The notes under the pieces were generated by a model. That model did no database searches, was not told the DNA's origin, and saw only the letters and a program-made list of their open reading frames with translations. Below are positions 16,377 to 25,589 of a DNA stretch of 64,000 bases, in pieces. The DNA is from B46-G9 sp964548365 (lineage in GTDB: Bacteria; Desulfobacterota; DSM-4660; Desulfatiglandales; Desulfatiglandaceae), in assembly GCA_964548365.1 (NCBI GenBank), contig CAZJRD010000010.1, forward strand, positions 1 to 64,000, given 5' to 3'. How positions within the stretch are numbered: the stretch's first letter is position 1; each line of letters begins with the position of its first letter. Made by a program: the position numbers and the translations under genes.

Positions 16377-16612
16377 AATAAAAATGATGCTCCTTTCTTC
16401 CTCGGTATTAGCAGTATTGCCAGACCTTAATAAAATGCAAAAGCTGTGCCTCCCAGCCGAAAAAACCATGAATCATGTCCAAATAATGGATATTCTTAAA
16501 TGTGTCAAGAGAAATGGGCTAATATCCTTATCCTCTTTTGAGAATGGCAACCATCGGGTTGATTATTCCCGGCCAATGACCTAACATCGTCTCTGAAAGG
16601 AGGTATTATCGA

Positions 16613-17359
16613 ATGGCGACATATAGAATTCATCCCATCGTCCTGGGCACCAAGGCCTTTGATAAGGGAATGATGACCTACCAGTATGCCTATGGGCAAC
16701 CCTATACCATCCCCATCTATTCCTGGTATCTCGAAGGCGGAGACAAAAAGGTCCTGGTGGATACAGGAGAGATGAGCCCCTTGCAATCCAGGGACAGGGA
16801 AGAAAAGATCGGTGGAAAGATCTATACGATTGAAGAGGGTCTCGGCCGATGGGGCCTGTCACCCGGGGATATTGACGTGGTTATACACACTCATCTCCAC
16901 AATGATCACTGCGAAAACGACTATAAATGCACCAATGCCCGTTTTTTTGTCCATGAAAAGGAGTTGGAGACCATTCACGATCCTCATCCCCTGGATTTCC
17001 GGTACCTGGAAGACTATATCGAAGATGTGGAGGAAAACGGCCAGATTGAGACCGTGACCGCTGATGGGGAAATCCTCCCCGGCATAGAGGTCATGCACAC
17101 ACCCGCCCATACCCCCGGAGGTGTCACTGTGTTTGTAAAGACCCCTGGAGGCAGGGCCGCGATCACGGGTTTCTGTGTGATCAAGGATAATTTCTACCCG
17201 CCCAAGGAGATCACCGCCATGGAAATGGAGGTCATTCCCCCAGGAACAAATGTGAACCCTTATGAGGCCTATGATATCATGCTGAAGGTAAAGGAAATGG
17301 CCGATATTCTAATCCCGCTCCATGAGCCCCGGTTTGCCGCGGTGGACACCATTCCGTGA
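16613..17359 (+). CDS. Metallo-beta-lactamase-fold hydrolase, N-acyl homoserine lactonase-like
   Basis: A 248-residue protein with an AAAGGAGGT upstream region. The metal site has HTHLHNDHCEND (HxHxDH, residues about 93-100), the third His in HTPAHTPGG and a distal His in IPLHEPRF. The bridging Asp, usually in a strand-end GD motif, is missing: the matching stretch reads ITGFCVIKDNF. The topology and the LVDTGE start resemble the AiiA-type lactonase branch, but true lactonase activity is doubtful with that change; Cys might replace the ligand. It overlaps or abuts the DUF2284 gene, suggesting a functional pair. It is cytoplasmic, with no signal peptide. Confidence 0.82.
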   Translation: MATYRIHPIVLGTKAFDKGMMTYQYAYGQPYTIPIYSWYLEGGDKKVLVDTGEMSPLQSRDREEKIGGKIYTIEEGLGRWGLSPGDIDVVIHTHLHNDHCENDYKCTNARFFVHEKELETIHDPHPLDFRYLEDYIEDVEENGQIETVTADGEILPGIEVMHTPAHTPGGVTVFVKTPGGRAAITGFCVIKDNFYPPKEITAMEMEVIPPGTNVNPYEAYDIMLKVKEMADILIPLHEPRFAAVDTIP

Positions 17360-17376
17360 TCCGGAAGAAGGATGCT

Positions 17377-17973
17377 ATGAATGCTGAAATTCTTCAGCAA
17401 GAGGCGATGCGGCTTGGCGCAACGGATTCCAAAGTGATCAAGGCAGCGGATATTCCCGTTGAAGATGCGATTGTGGAGATGTGTCGGCCCCCGGCCTGCG
17501 ACGGCTACGGCAAGAGCGCTAACTGCCCTCCCTTTGTCATGGGACCTCCGGAGGCGAGGGCCTGGATTTCCCAGTTCGATAAGGCCGTATTTTTCAAGAT
17601 TGATGTGGAACCCGAACTCCTCTTCTCAGAGGAGCAATTTGGGCCATTTCGGGATATTTTCATGATCGTAGCGCGGCTTGAGCATCGTGCCATTGAACTG
17701 GGGTGGAAAGGTTCGAGGGGGCTGGGTGCGGGTTCCTGCAAGCCGGTTTTTTGCCCTGATGTACCTTGTGCGGCCTTAACTGGTGAAGGAAAATGCCGAT
17801 TTCCTGATGTTGCCCGCCCGTCCATAGAGGCCCTCGGGGTCAATGTGTTCAAGCTCGCGAAAAGGGTGCACTGGCCGATCCATGAGATAACGCGCGCGAC
17901 CGACCCCAAAGAGATCCCTTCCGCCCTGCTCACGGGGATTGTGCTGATAAGCACCGGAAAAAATGAAATTTGA
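17377..17973 (+). CDS. DUF2284 cysteine-rich metal-binding protein
   Basis: A 198-residue protein from the ATG at 17377, preceded by GGAAGAAGGA; a GTG at 17356 overlapping the previous stop is an alternative. Conserved Cys groups are MCRPPACDGYGKSANCPPF (residues about 36-54) and GSCKPVFCPDVPCAALTGEGKC (about 120-141), the layout of DUF2284, a family thought to bind metal or Fe-S clusters. The function is not established. Found mainly in anaerobes. It is probably co-transcribed with the metallo-beta-lactamase-fold gene 17 bases upstream. From its stop to 18330 there is no gene, only a leader region with a hairpin. Confidence 0.82.
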   Translation: MNAEILQQEAMRLGATDSKVIKAADIPVEDAIVEMCRPPACDGYGKSANCPPFVMGPPEARAWISQFDKAVFFKIDVEPELLFSEEQFGPFRDIFMIVARLEHRAIELGWKGSRGLGAGSCKPVFCPDVPCAALTGEGKCRFPDVARPSIEALGVNVFKLAKRVHWPIHEITRATDPKEIPSALLTGIVLISTGKNEI

Positions 17974-18272
17974 GGTACAACACCCAGTGACTGAGAAAAG
18001 GAGTGCAAATTAAAGAGCTTGATTTATTGGAAGTTTCTTGATAAAGAAATAGCGAGAAACAAAACCCCGAACTTTCATCACCCATCAAGCCTTTACGGGG
18101 CATTGATGAGCCATGCTTTTCCCGTTGTTTGAGAGAAGATTCTCTTGTTCAATGTGCCACCACAAATTCATACTTCCGGCATTCACCATTGGAGAGGCCA
18201 TATCGGCTTCATCTTTGATTCCAGGAAAATCAAGATAGAGAAAGGAGGGTTAAAACGATATTTTTTTGGGAA

Positions 18273-18297
18273 CAGGCAAAGAAAAGCCTGGTTTTTT
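18273..18297 (+). terminator. Terminator-like hairpin in the leader of the TAXI receptor gene
   Basis: CAGGC (18273-18277) pairs with GCCTG (18286-18290), followed by a T-rich stretch to 18297; it lies only 33 bases before the TAXI ATG. It may end read-through from upstream or act as an attenuator. The rest of the 357-base gap 17974-18330 contains a weak CATCAA/TTGATG stem (18083-18108) and nothing else recognisable. Confidence 0.4.
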
Positions 18298-18330
18298 GAA
18301 AATCCAGACATTTTTTAAAGGAGATGTACA

Positions 18331-19311
18331 ATGAAAAAACTGCTTATTCTGAGTATTGCGCTGCTGTTCGGTATTGCACTTTTTGCTGGTGTTACTTCTG
18401 GCACAGCCCAGGCCAAAACCACCTTTGTGACCATTGGAACGGGTGGCATTACCGGCGTTTATTATCCTACCGGTGGAGCCATTGCCAAGATGGTCAACCA
18501 GAAGCGGAAACAATATGGCATTCGTGCGACGGTGGAGTCGACCGGCGGGTCGGTCTTCAATATCAATGCGGTCCTGTCTGGAGATCTGGATTTTGGAATC
18601 TGCCAGTCTGACCGGCAGTACCAGGCCTGGAACGGCCTTGCCGAGTGGAAAGACAAGGGCCCGCAGAAGAACCTCCGGGCCGTATTTACCATCCATCCTG
18701 AATCGGTTACCCTTGTGGCTGCTGACGATGCGGGCATTAACTCGATCCAGGACCTGCGTGGCAAGCGGGTGAACATCGGGAATCCCGGTTCGGGCCAGCG
18801 CCAGAACTCCATTGACGCCCTGGCCAATGCGGGTATTGATTACGAGAAAGACCTCACTGCAGAGAGTGCAAAAGCCGCGGAGGCCCCTGGGCTCCTCCAG
18901 GACGGCCGCATTGATGCGTTTTTCTACACCGTGGGACACCCGAGCGGCGCCATCAAGGAGGCAACAGCCGGCAGGAGAAAGGTCCATTTTGTCCCCATCA
19001 CCGGGCTTGACAAGCTTCTGGCTAAGTATCCCTACTATGCAAAGGCCTATATCCCCATAAAGTTTTATCCCACGGCCACCAACAAAGAAGACGTGCCCAC
19101 CTTTGGGGTCAAGGCCACCTTTGTTACTTCCGCTAAAGAACCTAATAAGGTTGTATATTCGATTACCAAAGAGGTCTTTGATAACTTTGAGGCCTTCAAG
19201 AAACTCCATCCGGCTTATTCCGTTCTCACCAAGAAGAACATGCTGGAAGGTATGACCGCCCCGATCCATCCGGGGGCAATGAAATATTTTAAAGAGGTTG
19301 GCCTCAAATAG
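18331..19311 (+). CDS. TAXI-family TRAP transporter solute receptor
   Basis: A 326-residue periplasmic protein after a strong AAAGGAG. A signal peptide ends AQAKTTF, followed by the TAXI signature ITIGTGGITGVYYPTGGAIAK-like segment (here VTIGTGGITGVYYPTGGA) near residues 32-50. Later features are VESTGGSVFNINAVLSGDLDFGICQSD, LRGKRVNIGNPGSGQR and DAFFYTVGHPSGAIKEA, all typical of TAXI receptors. Such receptors bind small carboxylates (for example glutamate or other organic acids) and hand them to a fused TRAP permease, here encoded next at 19458. The ligand is not predictable. A hairpin between the two genes may favour higher receptor than permease levels. Confidence 0.93.
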   Translation: MKKLLILSIALLFGIALFAGVTSGTAQAKTTFVTIGTGGITGVYYPTGGAIAKMVNQKRKQYGIRATVESTGGSVFNINAVLSGDLDFGICQSDRQYQAWNGLAEWKDKGPQKNLRAVFTIHPESVTLVAADDAGINSIQDLRGKRVNIGNPGSGQRQNSIDALANAGIDYEKDLTAESAKAAEAPGLLQDGRIDAFFYTVGHPSGAIKEATAGRRKVHFVPITGLDKLLAKYPYYAKAYIPIKFYPTATNKEDVPTFGVKATFVTSAKEPNKVVYSITKEVFDNFEAFKKLHPAYSVLTKKNMLEGMTAPIHPGAMKYFKEVGLK

Positions 19312-19327
19312 TTTTCTAGGGAATCGA

Positions 19328-19351
19328 GAGGGTGGCAGCATTGCTACCCTC
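19328..19351 (+). terminator. Intra-operon hairpin after the TAXI receptor gene
   Basis: GAGGGT (19328-19333) pairs with ACCCTC (19346-19351) around a 12-base loop. It sits 17 bases after the receptor stop and about 107 before the permease. It has no long T tract, so partial termination or mRNA stabilisation is more likely than full termination. Confidence 0.45.
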
Positions 19352-19457
19352 CCGGTTTCTGCATCCAGGACTTTCTGGACATTCCGGTGCGACTGATGGA
19401 ACAGGGGTTTTGGTCGTTTGGAAAAAGAGAATCTGTTGATCCGATAGGGGTACTGAC

Positions 19458-21536
19458 ATGAATCTTCTTGAAGCCGAAAGAAAAGATGATGGTCTGGAAG
19501 AGGCCCGCCGGTTAGCAGAGGAAGAAGCGGGCATTTCCAGGAAGCCAACTGGGCCTTCAAAGTATGTGATTCCCACCATCGGCGTTATCTGGTGCTTTTT
19601 TCAACTGTCCATCGCAAGCTGGCTCATCCTTGATACTGTCTTTATCAGGGCCATCCACCTGGGCTTTGCATTTCTGATGGTATTTCTCAATTACCCTCTT
19701 TTCAAAAAGACCCACTGGGGGCTAAAATTCCTCTCTGCCAAGGACAGGATCCCTGTCATCGACTATATTGTTGCCCTGGCGGCCTGTTTGTCAGCGCTAT
19801 ACATTGCCATCGATTACGTTGGCATCAATTCGCGTTACGGCGCACCCATCCTCCGAGACATCGTGATCGGGATGGTCCTTCTGGTCCTCCTCCTTGAGGC
19901 GTCTCGAAGAGTCATTGGTCCGGCGCTTTCCATCATTGCCATTTTTTTCTGCCTCTACGCCTTTTTGGGGCCGTACATGCCCGATGTGATTTCATTCAAA
20001 GGGGTCTCTCTAGACAGGTTTGTCGGCCAGATGAGCATGTCCACAGAGGGTATCTACGGCGTTCCACTGGATGTATCGGCCACTATTGTCTTCCTGTTTG
20101 TGCTCTTCGGGTCCCTGCTGGAAAAGGCCGGAGCCGGTGAGTACTTTATCGGCCTTGCCCTGAGTCTCCTGGGCGGGTTCAAGGGGGGACCGGCAAAGGC
20201 AGCGGTCCTGGCAAGTGGCCTCACCGGCATGGTGAATGGATCGAGTATCGCGAACATCGTCACAACGGGGACTTTTACTATCCCCCTAATGAAAAAGGTC
20301 GGATATCCTGCCAAAAAGGCCGCGGCCGTGGAAGTGGCTGCCAGCACGGACGGCCAGATCGCCCCGCCCATCATGGGAGCGGCCGCGTTTATTATCGCGG
20401 AATATGTCAATGTCCCCTATATCGAGGTCATCAAGGCGGCGGCCATTCCGGCCTTTGCTTCTTACGCTGCGTTGCTCTATATCACCCATATCGAGGCCTC
20501 AAAGCTGGGCCTGAAAGGAATTCCCCGCAATGAATTACCGCCGTTTTTCAAGACATTTCTGCGGGGTCTCCATTACCTTATTCCGCTGATTGTCCTGCTC
20601 TATGAACTGATTATCCTGCGGCATTCCCCTGAGCTATCAGCCTTTCACGCGGTGTGGATCCTGGCCGTGGTCATGCTCTTCCAGAACCCGGTCAAGGCGT
20701 ATCTCAACAAAGAACCCATAGGGCCTGCCGTCAAGAAGAGCATAACGGATATCTTTACGGGTCTGGCAAACGGGGCCCGCAACATGTGCGCCGTGGCCAT
20801 GGCCACTGCCGCCGCCGGCATCATCGTCGGTGTAGTGGCCATGGGGTTGGGCCAGCTCATCACCGAGATCGTTGGAGTGCTCGCCGGTGACAATGTCTAC
20901 CTTCTGCTCGTCATTACTGCGTTCGCCAGCCTGATTATCGGGATGGGACTCCCCACGACGGCCACCTATATCGTTATGGCCTCCCTGACTGCCCCGGTTA
21001 TTGTGCAAGTGGGGGGAGACATGGGTTTTGTCGTGCCGATCATGGCCGCCCACCTCTTCTGTTTTTTCTTCGGGATCCTGGCGGATGACACGCCCCCTGT
21101 GGGACTGGCCGCATACGCGGCCGCGGCCATTGCCAAATCACCCCCCATACCCACCGGTATCCAGGGGTTCATGTATGATATCCGGACGGCCATTCTGCCC
21201 TTCATGTTTATTTTCAATGCGGATCTGATCCTCCACAATATCAATAGCTGGACCCAGGCATTTTTGATATTTGCTATGGCCTGCATCGGGAACTTTGCGT
21301 TTGCCTCGGCCACCCAGAACTGGTTTGTGGCCAAGAACAGGTTCTACGAAATTCCTTTGCTCCTTGCGGTGACCTTCACCCTCATGCGCCCGGGTGCCGT
21401 GGCAGGGTGGTTGGGAGTCCAACATGGGGAACGGTACTGGATGTACCCGATCGGGCTTGCCATATTCGGCCTGGTCTATCTCCTCCAGCGGCCGAGGGCT
21501 TCCAGAGTTCCTGCCCCGGCAAGAGTTGAAACCTGA
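19458..21536 (+). CDS. TRAP transporter permease, fused small and large subunits (4TM/12TM)
   Basis: A 692-residue integral membrane protein. Hydrophobic helices occupy most of residues 35-680; the N-terminal cluster corresponds to the DctQ-like part and the remainder to DctM. Typical DctM features include LASGLTGMVNGSSIANIVTTGTFTIP, AAAVEVAASTDGQIAPPIMGAAAF, IGMGLPTTATYIVM and a final AYAAAAIAKSPP. Fused permeases of this kind pair with TAXI receptors, the upstream gene. Transport is driven by an ion gradient. Length and motifs match the family, with no truncation. The short acidic cytoplasmic N-terminus (about 35 residues) is usual. Confidence 0.93.
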   Translation: MNLLEAERKDDGLEEARRLAEEEAGISRKPTGPSKYVIPTIGVIWCFFQLSIASWLILDTVFIRAIHLGFAFLMVFLNYPLFKKTHWGLKFLSAKDRIPVIDYIVALAACLSALYIAIDYVGINSRYGAPILRDIVIGMVLLVLLLEASRRVIGPALSIIAIFFCLYAFLGPYMPDVISFKGVSLDRFVGQMSMSTEGIYGVPLDVSATIVFLFVLFGSLLEKAGAGEYFIGLALSLLGGFKGGPAKAAVLASGLTGMVNGSSIANIVTTGTFTIPLMKKVGYPAKKAAAVEVAASTDGQIAPPIMGAAAFIIAEYVNVPYIEVIKAAAIPAFASYAALLYITHIEASKLGLKGIPRNELPPFFKTFLRGLHYLIPLIVLLYELIILRHSPELSAFHAVWILAVVMLFQNPVKAYLNKEPIGPAVKKSITDIFTGLANGARNMCAVAMATAAAGIIVGVVAMGLGQLITEIVGVLAGDNVYLLLVITAFASLIIGMGLPTTATYIVMASLTAPVIVQVGGDMGFVVPIMAAHLFCFFFGILADDTPPVGLAAYAAAAIAKSPPIPTGIQGFMYDIRTAILPFMFIFNADLILHNINSWTQAFLIFAMACIGNFAFASATQNWFVAKNRFYEIPLLLAVTFTLMRPGAVAGWLGVQHGERYWMYPIGLAIFGLVYLLQRPRASRVPAPARVET

Positions 21537-21553
21537 AGGGGGAGGAGGAAGAA

Positions 21554-22051
21554 ATGCGTAAAATGGCAGCATTCATATTGCCTTTCCTTGGCATGGGTTT
21601 CCTGCTCCTCCTTTCCCAGGTCATGGCCGGGGGACGATTCCTGGACAACGGTGACGGCACGGTAACGGATCACCTCCTGGGTGTCATGTGGAGCAAGACG
21701 GACAACCAGGGGGATATCGACTGGAAGGGGGCTGAGCGCTGGGCCAAATATACCTTCCCGTACAGCCTGCCTTCTGAAAAGAGAGAAGGCTGGCGATTGC
21801 CGACCCTCGAAGAACTCAAGAGCCTGTATGTCACGGACAGGGGCTACAAGGGGTATGAATCCGATTGCGGCCAGCGGGTAAAGATCGTGCCTGAGATCCG
21901 TTTGAGCTGTGGATGGGTATGGTCTTCCGGGAAAAGGAGTATCACGGCCAGGGTTTTTAATTTTGAGCGTGGCTATTCCTACACAGACCGCTTGGTGAAG
22001 AAGAAGGCATATCGGGCCCTGGCCGTGCGGCCCCTCGAAGCAGGGAAGTGA
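21554..22051 (+). CDS. Exported DUF1566 (Lcl C-terminal domain) protein
   Basis: A 165-residue protein with a signal peptide ending QVMAGG and a DUF1566 domain: RFLDNGDGTVTDHLLGVMWSK, then WRLPTLEELKSLY and VWSSGKRSITARVFNFERGYSY with a final YRALAVRP. DUF1566 is a C-type-lectin-like/formylglycine-enzyme-like fold whose role is not established; members are often exported and may bind ligands. It sits 17 bases after the TRAP permease with GAGGAGGAAG before its ATG, so it is in the transport operon. That suggests a periplasmic accessory role, by context only. Confidence 0.85.
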   Translation: MRKMAAFILPFLGMGFLLLLSQVMAGGRFLDNGDGTVTDHLLGVMWSKTDNQGDIDWKGAERWAKYTFPYSLPSEKREGWRLPTLEELKSLYVTDRGYKGYESDCGQRVKIVPEIRLSCGWVWSSGKRSITARVFNFERGYSYTDRLVKKKAYRALAVRPLEAGK

Positions 22052-22061
22052 GGGAGAAATT

Positions 22062-22517
22062 ATGAAAGAGATAGAGAGGATTCTGGCAGCCATCGGGTTT
22101 TCAAAATACTCTCAAGGTATCATCGAGTATGCTGCAGCACTTGCTACCCGTCTTGATTCCCAGCTCATCATAGCAAATGTCATCAATATCCGGGACATGC
22201 AGGCGGTAAGCAGCATTCAATCAATGGGATACGAGGTAGATCCTCAGGAATATAAAGAAGGAGTTATTAAGGAACGTGCAGCGGAACTGGAAAAATTGAT
22301 GGAGGGTATCCCCTTTGCCCGGGAAAGGCTCAAGACCATGTTCCGGGTGGGGCATCCCCTGGACATCCTGCTGGAGATCGTCAAGGAGGAAAAGATAGAC
22401 TTGGTCGTGATGGGACCAAAAGGGAGAACCGACCTCCAGCATGTGTTGGTGGGGTCGGTGGCGGAAAAGATGTTCCGCTACTGTCCGGTCCCCCTTGTCT
22501 CCTATCGAATCAAGTAG
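22062..22517 (+). CDS. UspA-family universal stress protein
   Basis: A 151-residue single-domain UspA protein. The start is ERILAAIGFSKYSQGIIEYAAALATRL, and the nucleotide-binding motif near the C-terminus reads VVMGPKGRTDLQHVLVGSVAEKMFRYCPVPLV, close to the GxxGx9GS pattern of ATP-binding UspA proteins. Many TRAP operons encode such a protein; in TeaABC the UspA partner TeaD modulates transport. Here it is the last gene before a strong terminator. A regulatory role over the TRAP importer is inferred from that precedent. Confidence 0.9.
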   Translation: MKEIERILAAIGFSKYSQGIIEYAAALATRLDSQLIIANVINIRDMQAVSSIQSMGYEVDPQEYKEGVIKERAAELEKLMEGIPFARERLKTMFRVGHPLDILLEIVKEEKIDLVVMGPKGRTDLQHVLVGSVAEKMFRYCPVPLVSYRIK

Positions 22518-22541
22518 GTCATCCGGTTCCAGCATTAAGCA

Positions 22542-22577
22542 GAGCTGCCCCCGGTCGCGGGCGCGGCTCATTTTTTT
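22542..22577 (+). terminator. Strong intrinsic terminator ending the TRAP operon
   Basis: A GC-rich stem from GAGCTGCCCCCG to the matching CGGGCGCGGCTC (about eleven of twelve pairs, four-base loop) is followed by A and seven T residues. It begins 25 bases after the uspA stop. It separates the TRAP genes from the enoyl-CoA hydratase and acyl-CoA synthetase genes downstream. Confidence 0.8.
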
Positions 22578-22654
22578 AGGCATTGCTGGCGGGAGTGTCC
22601 GAGGCGTAAGGCATAGGGCAAAATGACCTGAAATTATATTTTGGGAGGAAAGGA

Positions 22655-23428
22655 ATGGATTTTGAGTGTATCATATATGAAAAAGAGGCCGACATAGCCA
22701 CCATAAGATTGAACAGGCCCCAGGTATTGAACGCCATGAACAAGCAGTTGTGGCTGGACTTTCAGGAGGCCCTGGAAGATGCCAGGACCGATTCCGGTAT
22801 CAAGGCGGTGATCATTACTGGAGAGGGCCGGGCCTTTTCCACGGGTGCGGATCTGAAGGAATCGAAGACCCGGACCATTGAGGACTATCGTGATTACCTG
22901 GGAGAACTGCAGGAGGCATCACGGAAAATCATCCGGTTTGAAAAACCCACCATCGCAGCCATTAACGGGTATGCCCTGGGTTCAGGATACGAACTGGCTC
23001 TTGCCTGTGATATCCGGATTGCCGCGGAGGAGGCACAGATCGGTTCCCCTGAGGCACGGGTGACATCCTCAGTGACCGGAGGCGCCATGCGGCTGGTCCA
23101 GGACCTGATTGGTCCGGCAAAGGCACGGGAGCTTCTCTTTACCGCGGAATACATCGACGGGAGGGAGGCGGAGAGGATCGGCCTGGTCAACAAGGCCGTC
23201 CCCCTGGAGAACTTGATGGATGAAGCCAGAGCAATGGCAGGAAAAATCGTGAAGAATTCCGCCTTTTCGCTCAGGATGATCAAACGGGGGTTGCTCATGG
23301 CCAGGGGTGAGGTGAGCCTGGAGGCCCTGATGGATTACGAAGTGGAGGCATGTCTGGCATGCGTATCCACAAAGGAGCGGCAGGAATCACTGAAAAGTTT
23401 TGAAGACAGAAAGAAGGATGAAGCATAA
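22655..23428 (+). CDS. Enoyl-CoA hydratase/isomerase family protein
   Basis: A 257-residue crotonase-fold protein with TTTTGGGAGGAAAGG upstream. IATIRLNRPQVLNAMN, VIITGEGRAFSTGADLKE (oxyanion hole) and ALGSGYELALACDIRIAAEEAQIGSPEARV are present. Both catalytic Glu positions of hydratases are kept (GYEL and SPEA), so hydration of an enoyl-CoA is plausible; the substrate is unknown. The stop overlaps the start region of the acyl-CoA synthetase, so the two are translationally linked. Together they suggest activation and beta-oxidation-like handling of a carboxylic acid, possibly that imported by the TRAP system, though a terminator separates them. Confidence 0.9.
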   Translation: MDFECIIYEKEADIATIRLNRPQVLNAMNKQLWLDFQEALEDARTDSGIKAVIITGEGRAFSTGADLKESKTRTIEDYRDYLGELQEASRKIIRFEKPTIAAINGYALGSGYELALACDIRIAAEEAQIGSPEARVTSSVTGGAMRLVQDLIGPAKARELLFTAEYIDGREAERIGLVNKAVPLENLMDEARAMAGKIVKNSAFSLRMIKRGLLMARGEVSLEALMDYEVEACLACVSTKERQESLKSFEDRKKDEA

Positions 23429-25589
23429 GGAGCAAGCGCGGAAAATGGACCTAAAACATGTTTTGGACGCAGAATCGGTCGCCATTGTCGGCGCATCGAA
23501 GAGCGAGACAAAGAGGGGTTTCCAGGCCATCAGGACCCTTCTTGATGAGAAATACGGCGGCAGAATCTATCCGGTAAACCCCAAGGAGTTGAGCATCCTG
23601 GGATTGAAATGCTACAAAAAGGTCTCAGACATAGCGGATCCGGTGGATATTGCCCTGATAACCACCCCGGCCAGGACCATTCCCGCCATACTGGAAGACT
23701 GTGGAAAAAAGGGCATCCATGGCGCCGTCATCATCGCGGGAGGATTCGGAGAGACGGGGGCGGCAGGAAAGGGCCTCGAAAGGGAAATGGTTGAAGTGGC
23801 GCGAAAAAACCATATTCGTCTCATCGGTCCCAACACCTCGGGCATGATTAACTTGAAAGACAGTCTGAACCTGGTGGGTCTCCGTGATGCGCCCAAAGGG
23901 GATATTGCGCTTCTCACCCAGAGCGGAAATATGGCCCTCACCCTCATAACCGAGGCAAAGGTCAAGAGCCAGAAGGGCTTTTCCTACTACGTGGGAGTGG
24001 GAAATGAGGCGGATATCAAGTTCCACGAATACCTGGCCTTTTTCCGTGATGATCCCGATACCAAGGCAATCCTCATGTATGTGGAGGGCATGAGCGAGGG
24101 GAGGAAGTTCCTGCAGGAGGCGTACAGGACGACACTCTACAAACCGATTGTCCTGCTGAAAAGCGGGCGGTCTTCGACGGGCCAGAGGTCCGCCGGATCG
24201 CATACCGGGTCCCTCGCCGGCATGTCGGAAGTGGCCAAGACGGCCTTTGAGCGCGCGGGAATCATTGTGACAGAAAACCCGGATGATCTCTTTCCCATGG
24301 CGGAAACACTTTCCAGTCTCCCGCCTATAAAGAACAACAGTATTGCGATCCTGGCGGACGGCGGGGGGCATGCCACCATTGCGTCCGATATCCTGACGGA
24401 CCTGGGGGTCGACATACCCCCGCTCAGCGAAAAGACCCAGGCAAGGTTGCGGGAGATCCTGCCGGATGCCGCATCGGTACCCAATCCGGTTGACGTGGCG
24501 GGTGGCACGGATTCAGATCCCTCTCTGTTTGCTGACTGTGCCAGGATTATCCTCAAGGACAATAACATCGGGGGGCTCCTGATCGTGGGCCTTTTCGGCG
24601 GGTATGGAATCCGATTTGCCGAAAGCCTAGCCCTCAAAGAAGAAGACGCGGCCCACCAGATGGGGAAGATGGTTAGAAAGCGAAACAAGCCCATCGTTCT
24701 CCACAGCCTGTATAATTATGAGCGGCCCCATTCCCTGGAACTCCTGCGCTATTACAACATACCAGTCTATGATTCCCTGGAGGTGGCCTGCAGATGTGTG
24801 AACGCGCTGGCCACGTATGGAAATTATCTCAAGAAGTACCACTCAAAGGCCAATTTTGTTTTCAAGTGGGGCGAAAGGGCAAGAGAGGAGGGGAAGGATA
24901 TTATTGCAGGCGCCAGAAAGGATAAGCGTAACTCGCTTCTTGAATTTGAGGCGAAGAGACTTTTGCAATTACATGGTGCCCCGATTCTTTCCGAACGGAT
25001 GGCCAAAACAGCGGATGAGGCAGTGGAGATATTTCGGGACATCGGCCAGGATGTGGCCTTGAAGATCGTCTCCCCCGATATCCTGCACAAGAGCGACGCC
25101 GGCGGGGTGAGAACGAATCTGGGTTCTGAAAAAGCGGTGCGAACCGCATTTAATGAGATTATTTCGAACACGAAAAAATACAACCCGCAGGCCGACATTC
25201 GGGGTGTCCTTGTTTCCCCCATGGCCGAACAAGGCGTCGAGGTCATCATCGGAACCAAGATAGATGACCAGTTCGGACCGGTCATCATGTTCGGTCTTGG
25301 GGGTGTCCTGGTGGAGATCCTGAAAGATGTCTCCTTCAGGGTATTGCCTATTTCTCCTCCTTCAGCAAGGAAGATGATTGATGAAATCAAGGCTTCCGTC
25401 ATCCTTGACGGCTATCGTGGACGGCCGCCCGCGGATAAAAAGGCGCTGAGGAGGCTATTGCTCACCTGCTCCGAGGTGATTGAGGCATATCCGGATATCA
25501 GGGAAATGGATCTGAACCCGGTCGTCGTGTACGAAAAGGGTGTGGCTGTCGTAGACGCCAGAATCATCCTTAAGGAAGAGGAAGTATGA
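23418..25589 (+). CDS. Acyl-CoA synthetase, NDP-forming (ADP-forming acetyl-CoA synthetase type)
   Basis: About 723 residues from the ATG at 23418; a second ATG at 23445 is a credible alternative start just before the conserved DAESVAIVGAS. Order: CoA-binding Rossmann domain (residues 10-135), succinyl-CoA-ligase-like domain (about 150-460) with the phospho-His motif SAGSHTGSLAG near 265, then a C-terminal ATP-grasp domain (from about 490; GAPILSERMAKTADEAVE, LKIVSPDILHKSDAGGV, EVIIGTKIDDQFGPVIMFGLGG). These fused enzymes interconvert acyl-CoA plus ADP and Pi with acid plus ATP. In anaerobes they serve either energy conservation or acid activation. Both directions fit the neighbouring enoyl-CoA hydratase. 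Confidence 0.92.
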   Translation: MKHKEQARKMDLKHVLDAESVAIVGASKSETKRGFQAIRTLLDEKYGGRIYPVNPKELSILGLKCYKKVSDIADPVDIALITTPARTIPAILEDCGKKGIHGAVIIAGGFGETGAAGKGLEREMVEVARKNHIRLIGPNTSGMINLKDSLNLVGLRDAPKGDIALLTQSGNMALTLITEAKVKSQKGFSYYVGVGNEADIKFHEYLAFFRDDPDTKAILMYVEGMSEGRKFLQEAYRTTLYKPIVLLKSGRSSTGQRSAGSHTGSLAGMSEVAKTAFERAGIIVTENPDDLFPMAETLSSLPPIKNNSIAILADGGGHATIASDILTDLGVDIPPLSEKTQARLREILPDAASVPNPVDVAGGTDSDPSLFADCARIILKDNNIGGLLIVGLFGGYGIRFAESLALKEEDAAHQMGKMVRKRNKPIVLHSLYNYERPHSLELLRYYNIPVYDSLEVACRCVNALATYGNYLKKYHSKANFVFKWGERAREEGKDIIAGARKDKRNSLLEFEAKRLLQLHGAPILSERMAKTADEAVEIFRDIGQDVALKIVSPDILHKSDAGGVRTNLGSEKAVRTAFNEIISNTKKYNPQADIRGVLVSPMAEQGVEVIIGTKIDDQFGPVIMFGLGGVLVEILKDVSFRVLPISPPSARKMIDEIKASVILDGYRGRPPADKKALRRLLLTCSEVIEAYPDIREMDLNPVVVYEKGVAVVDARIILKEEEV

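Noticed and set aside
15009..16430. Plus-strand open frame of 473 codons
   Set aside because: Antisense to the sugar dehydrogenase with intact catalytic motifs; composition typical of a shadow frame.
18250..19560. Long minus-strand open frame of 436 codons
   Set aside because: It lies opposite the TAXI receptor, whose motifs and signal peptide are clear; the antisense frame has no family pattern or ribosome binding site.
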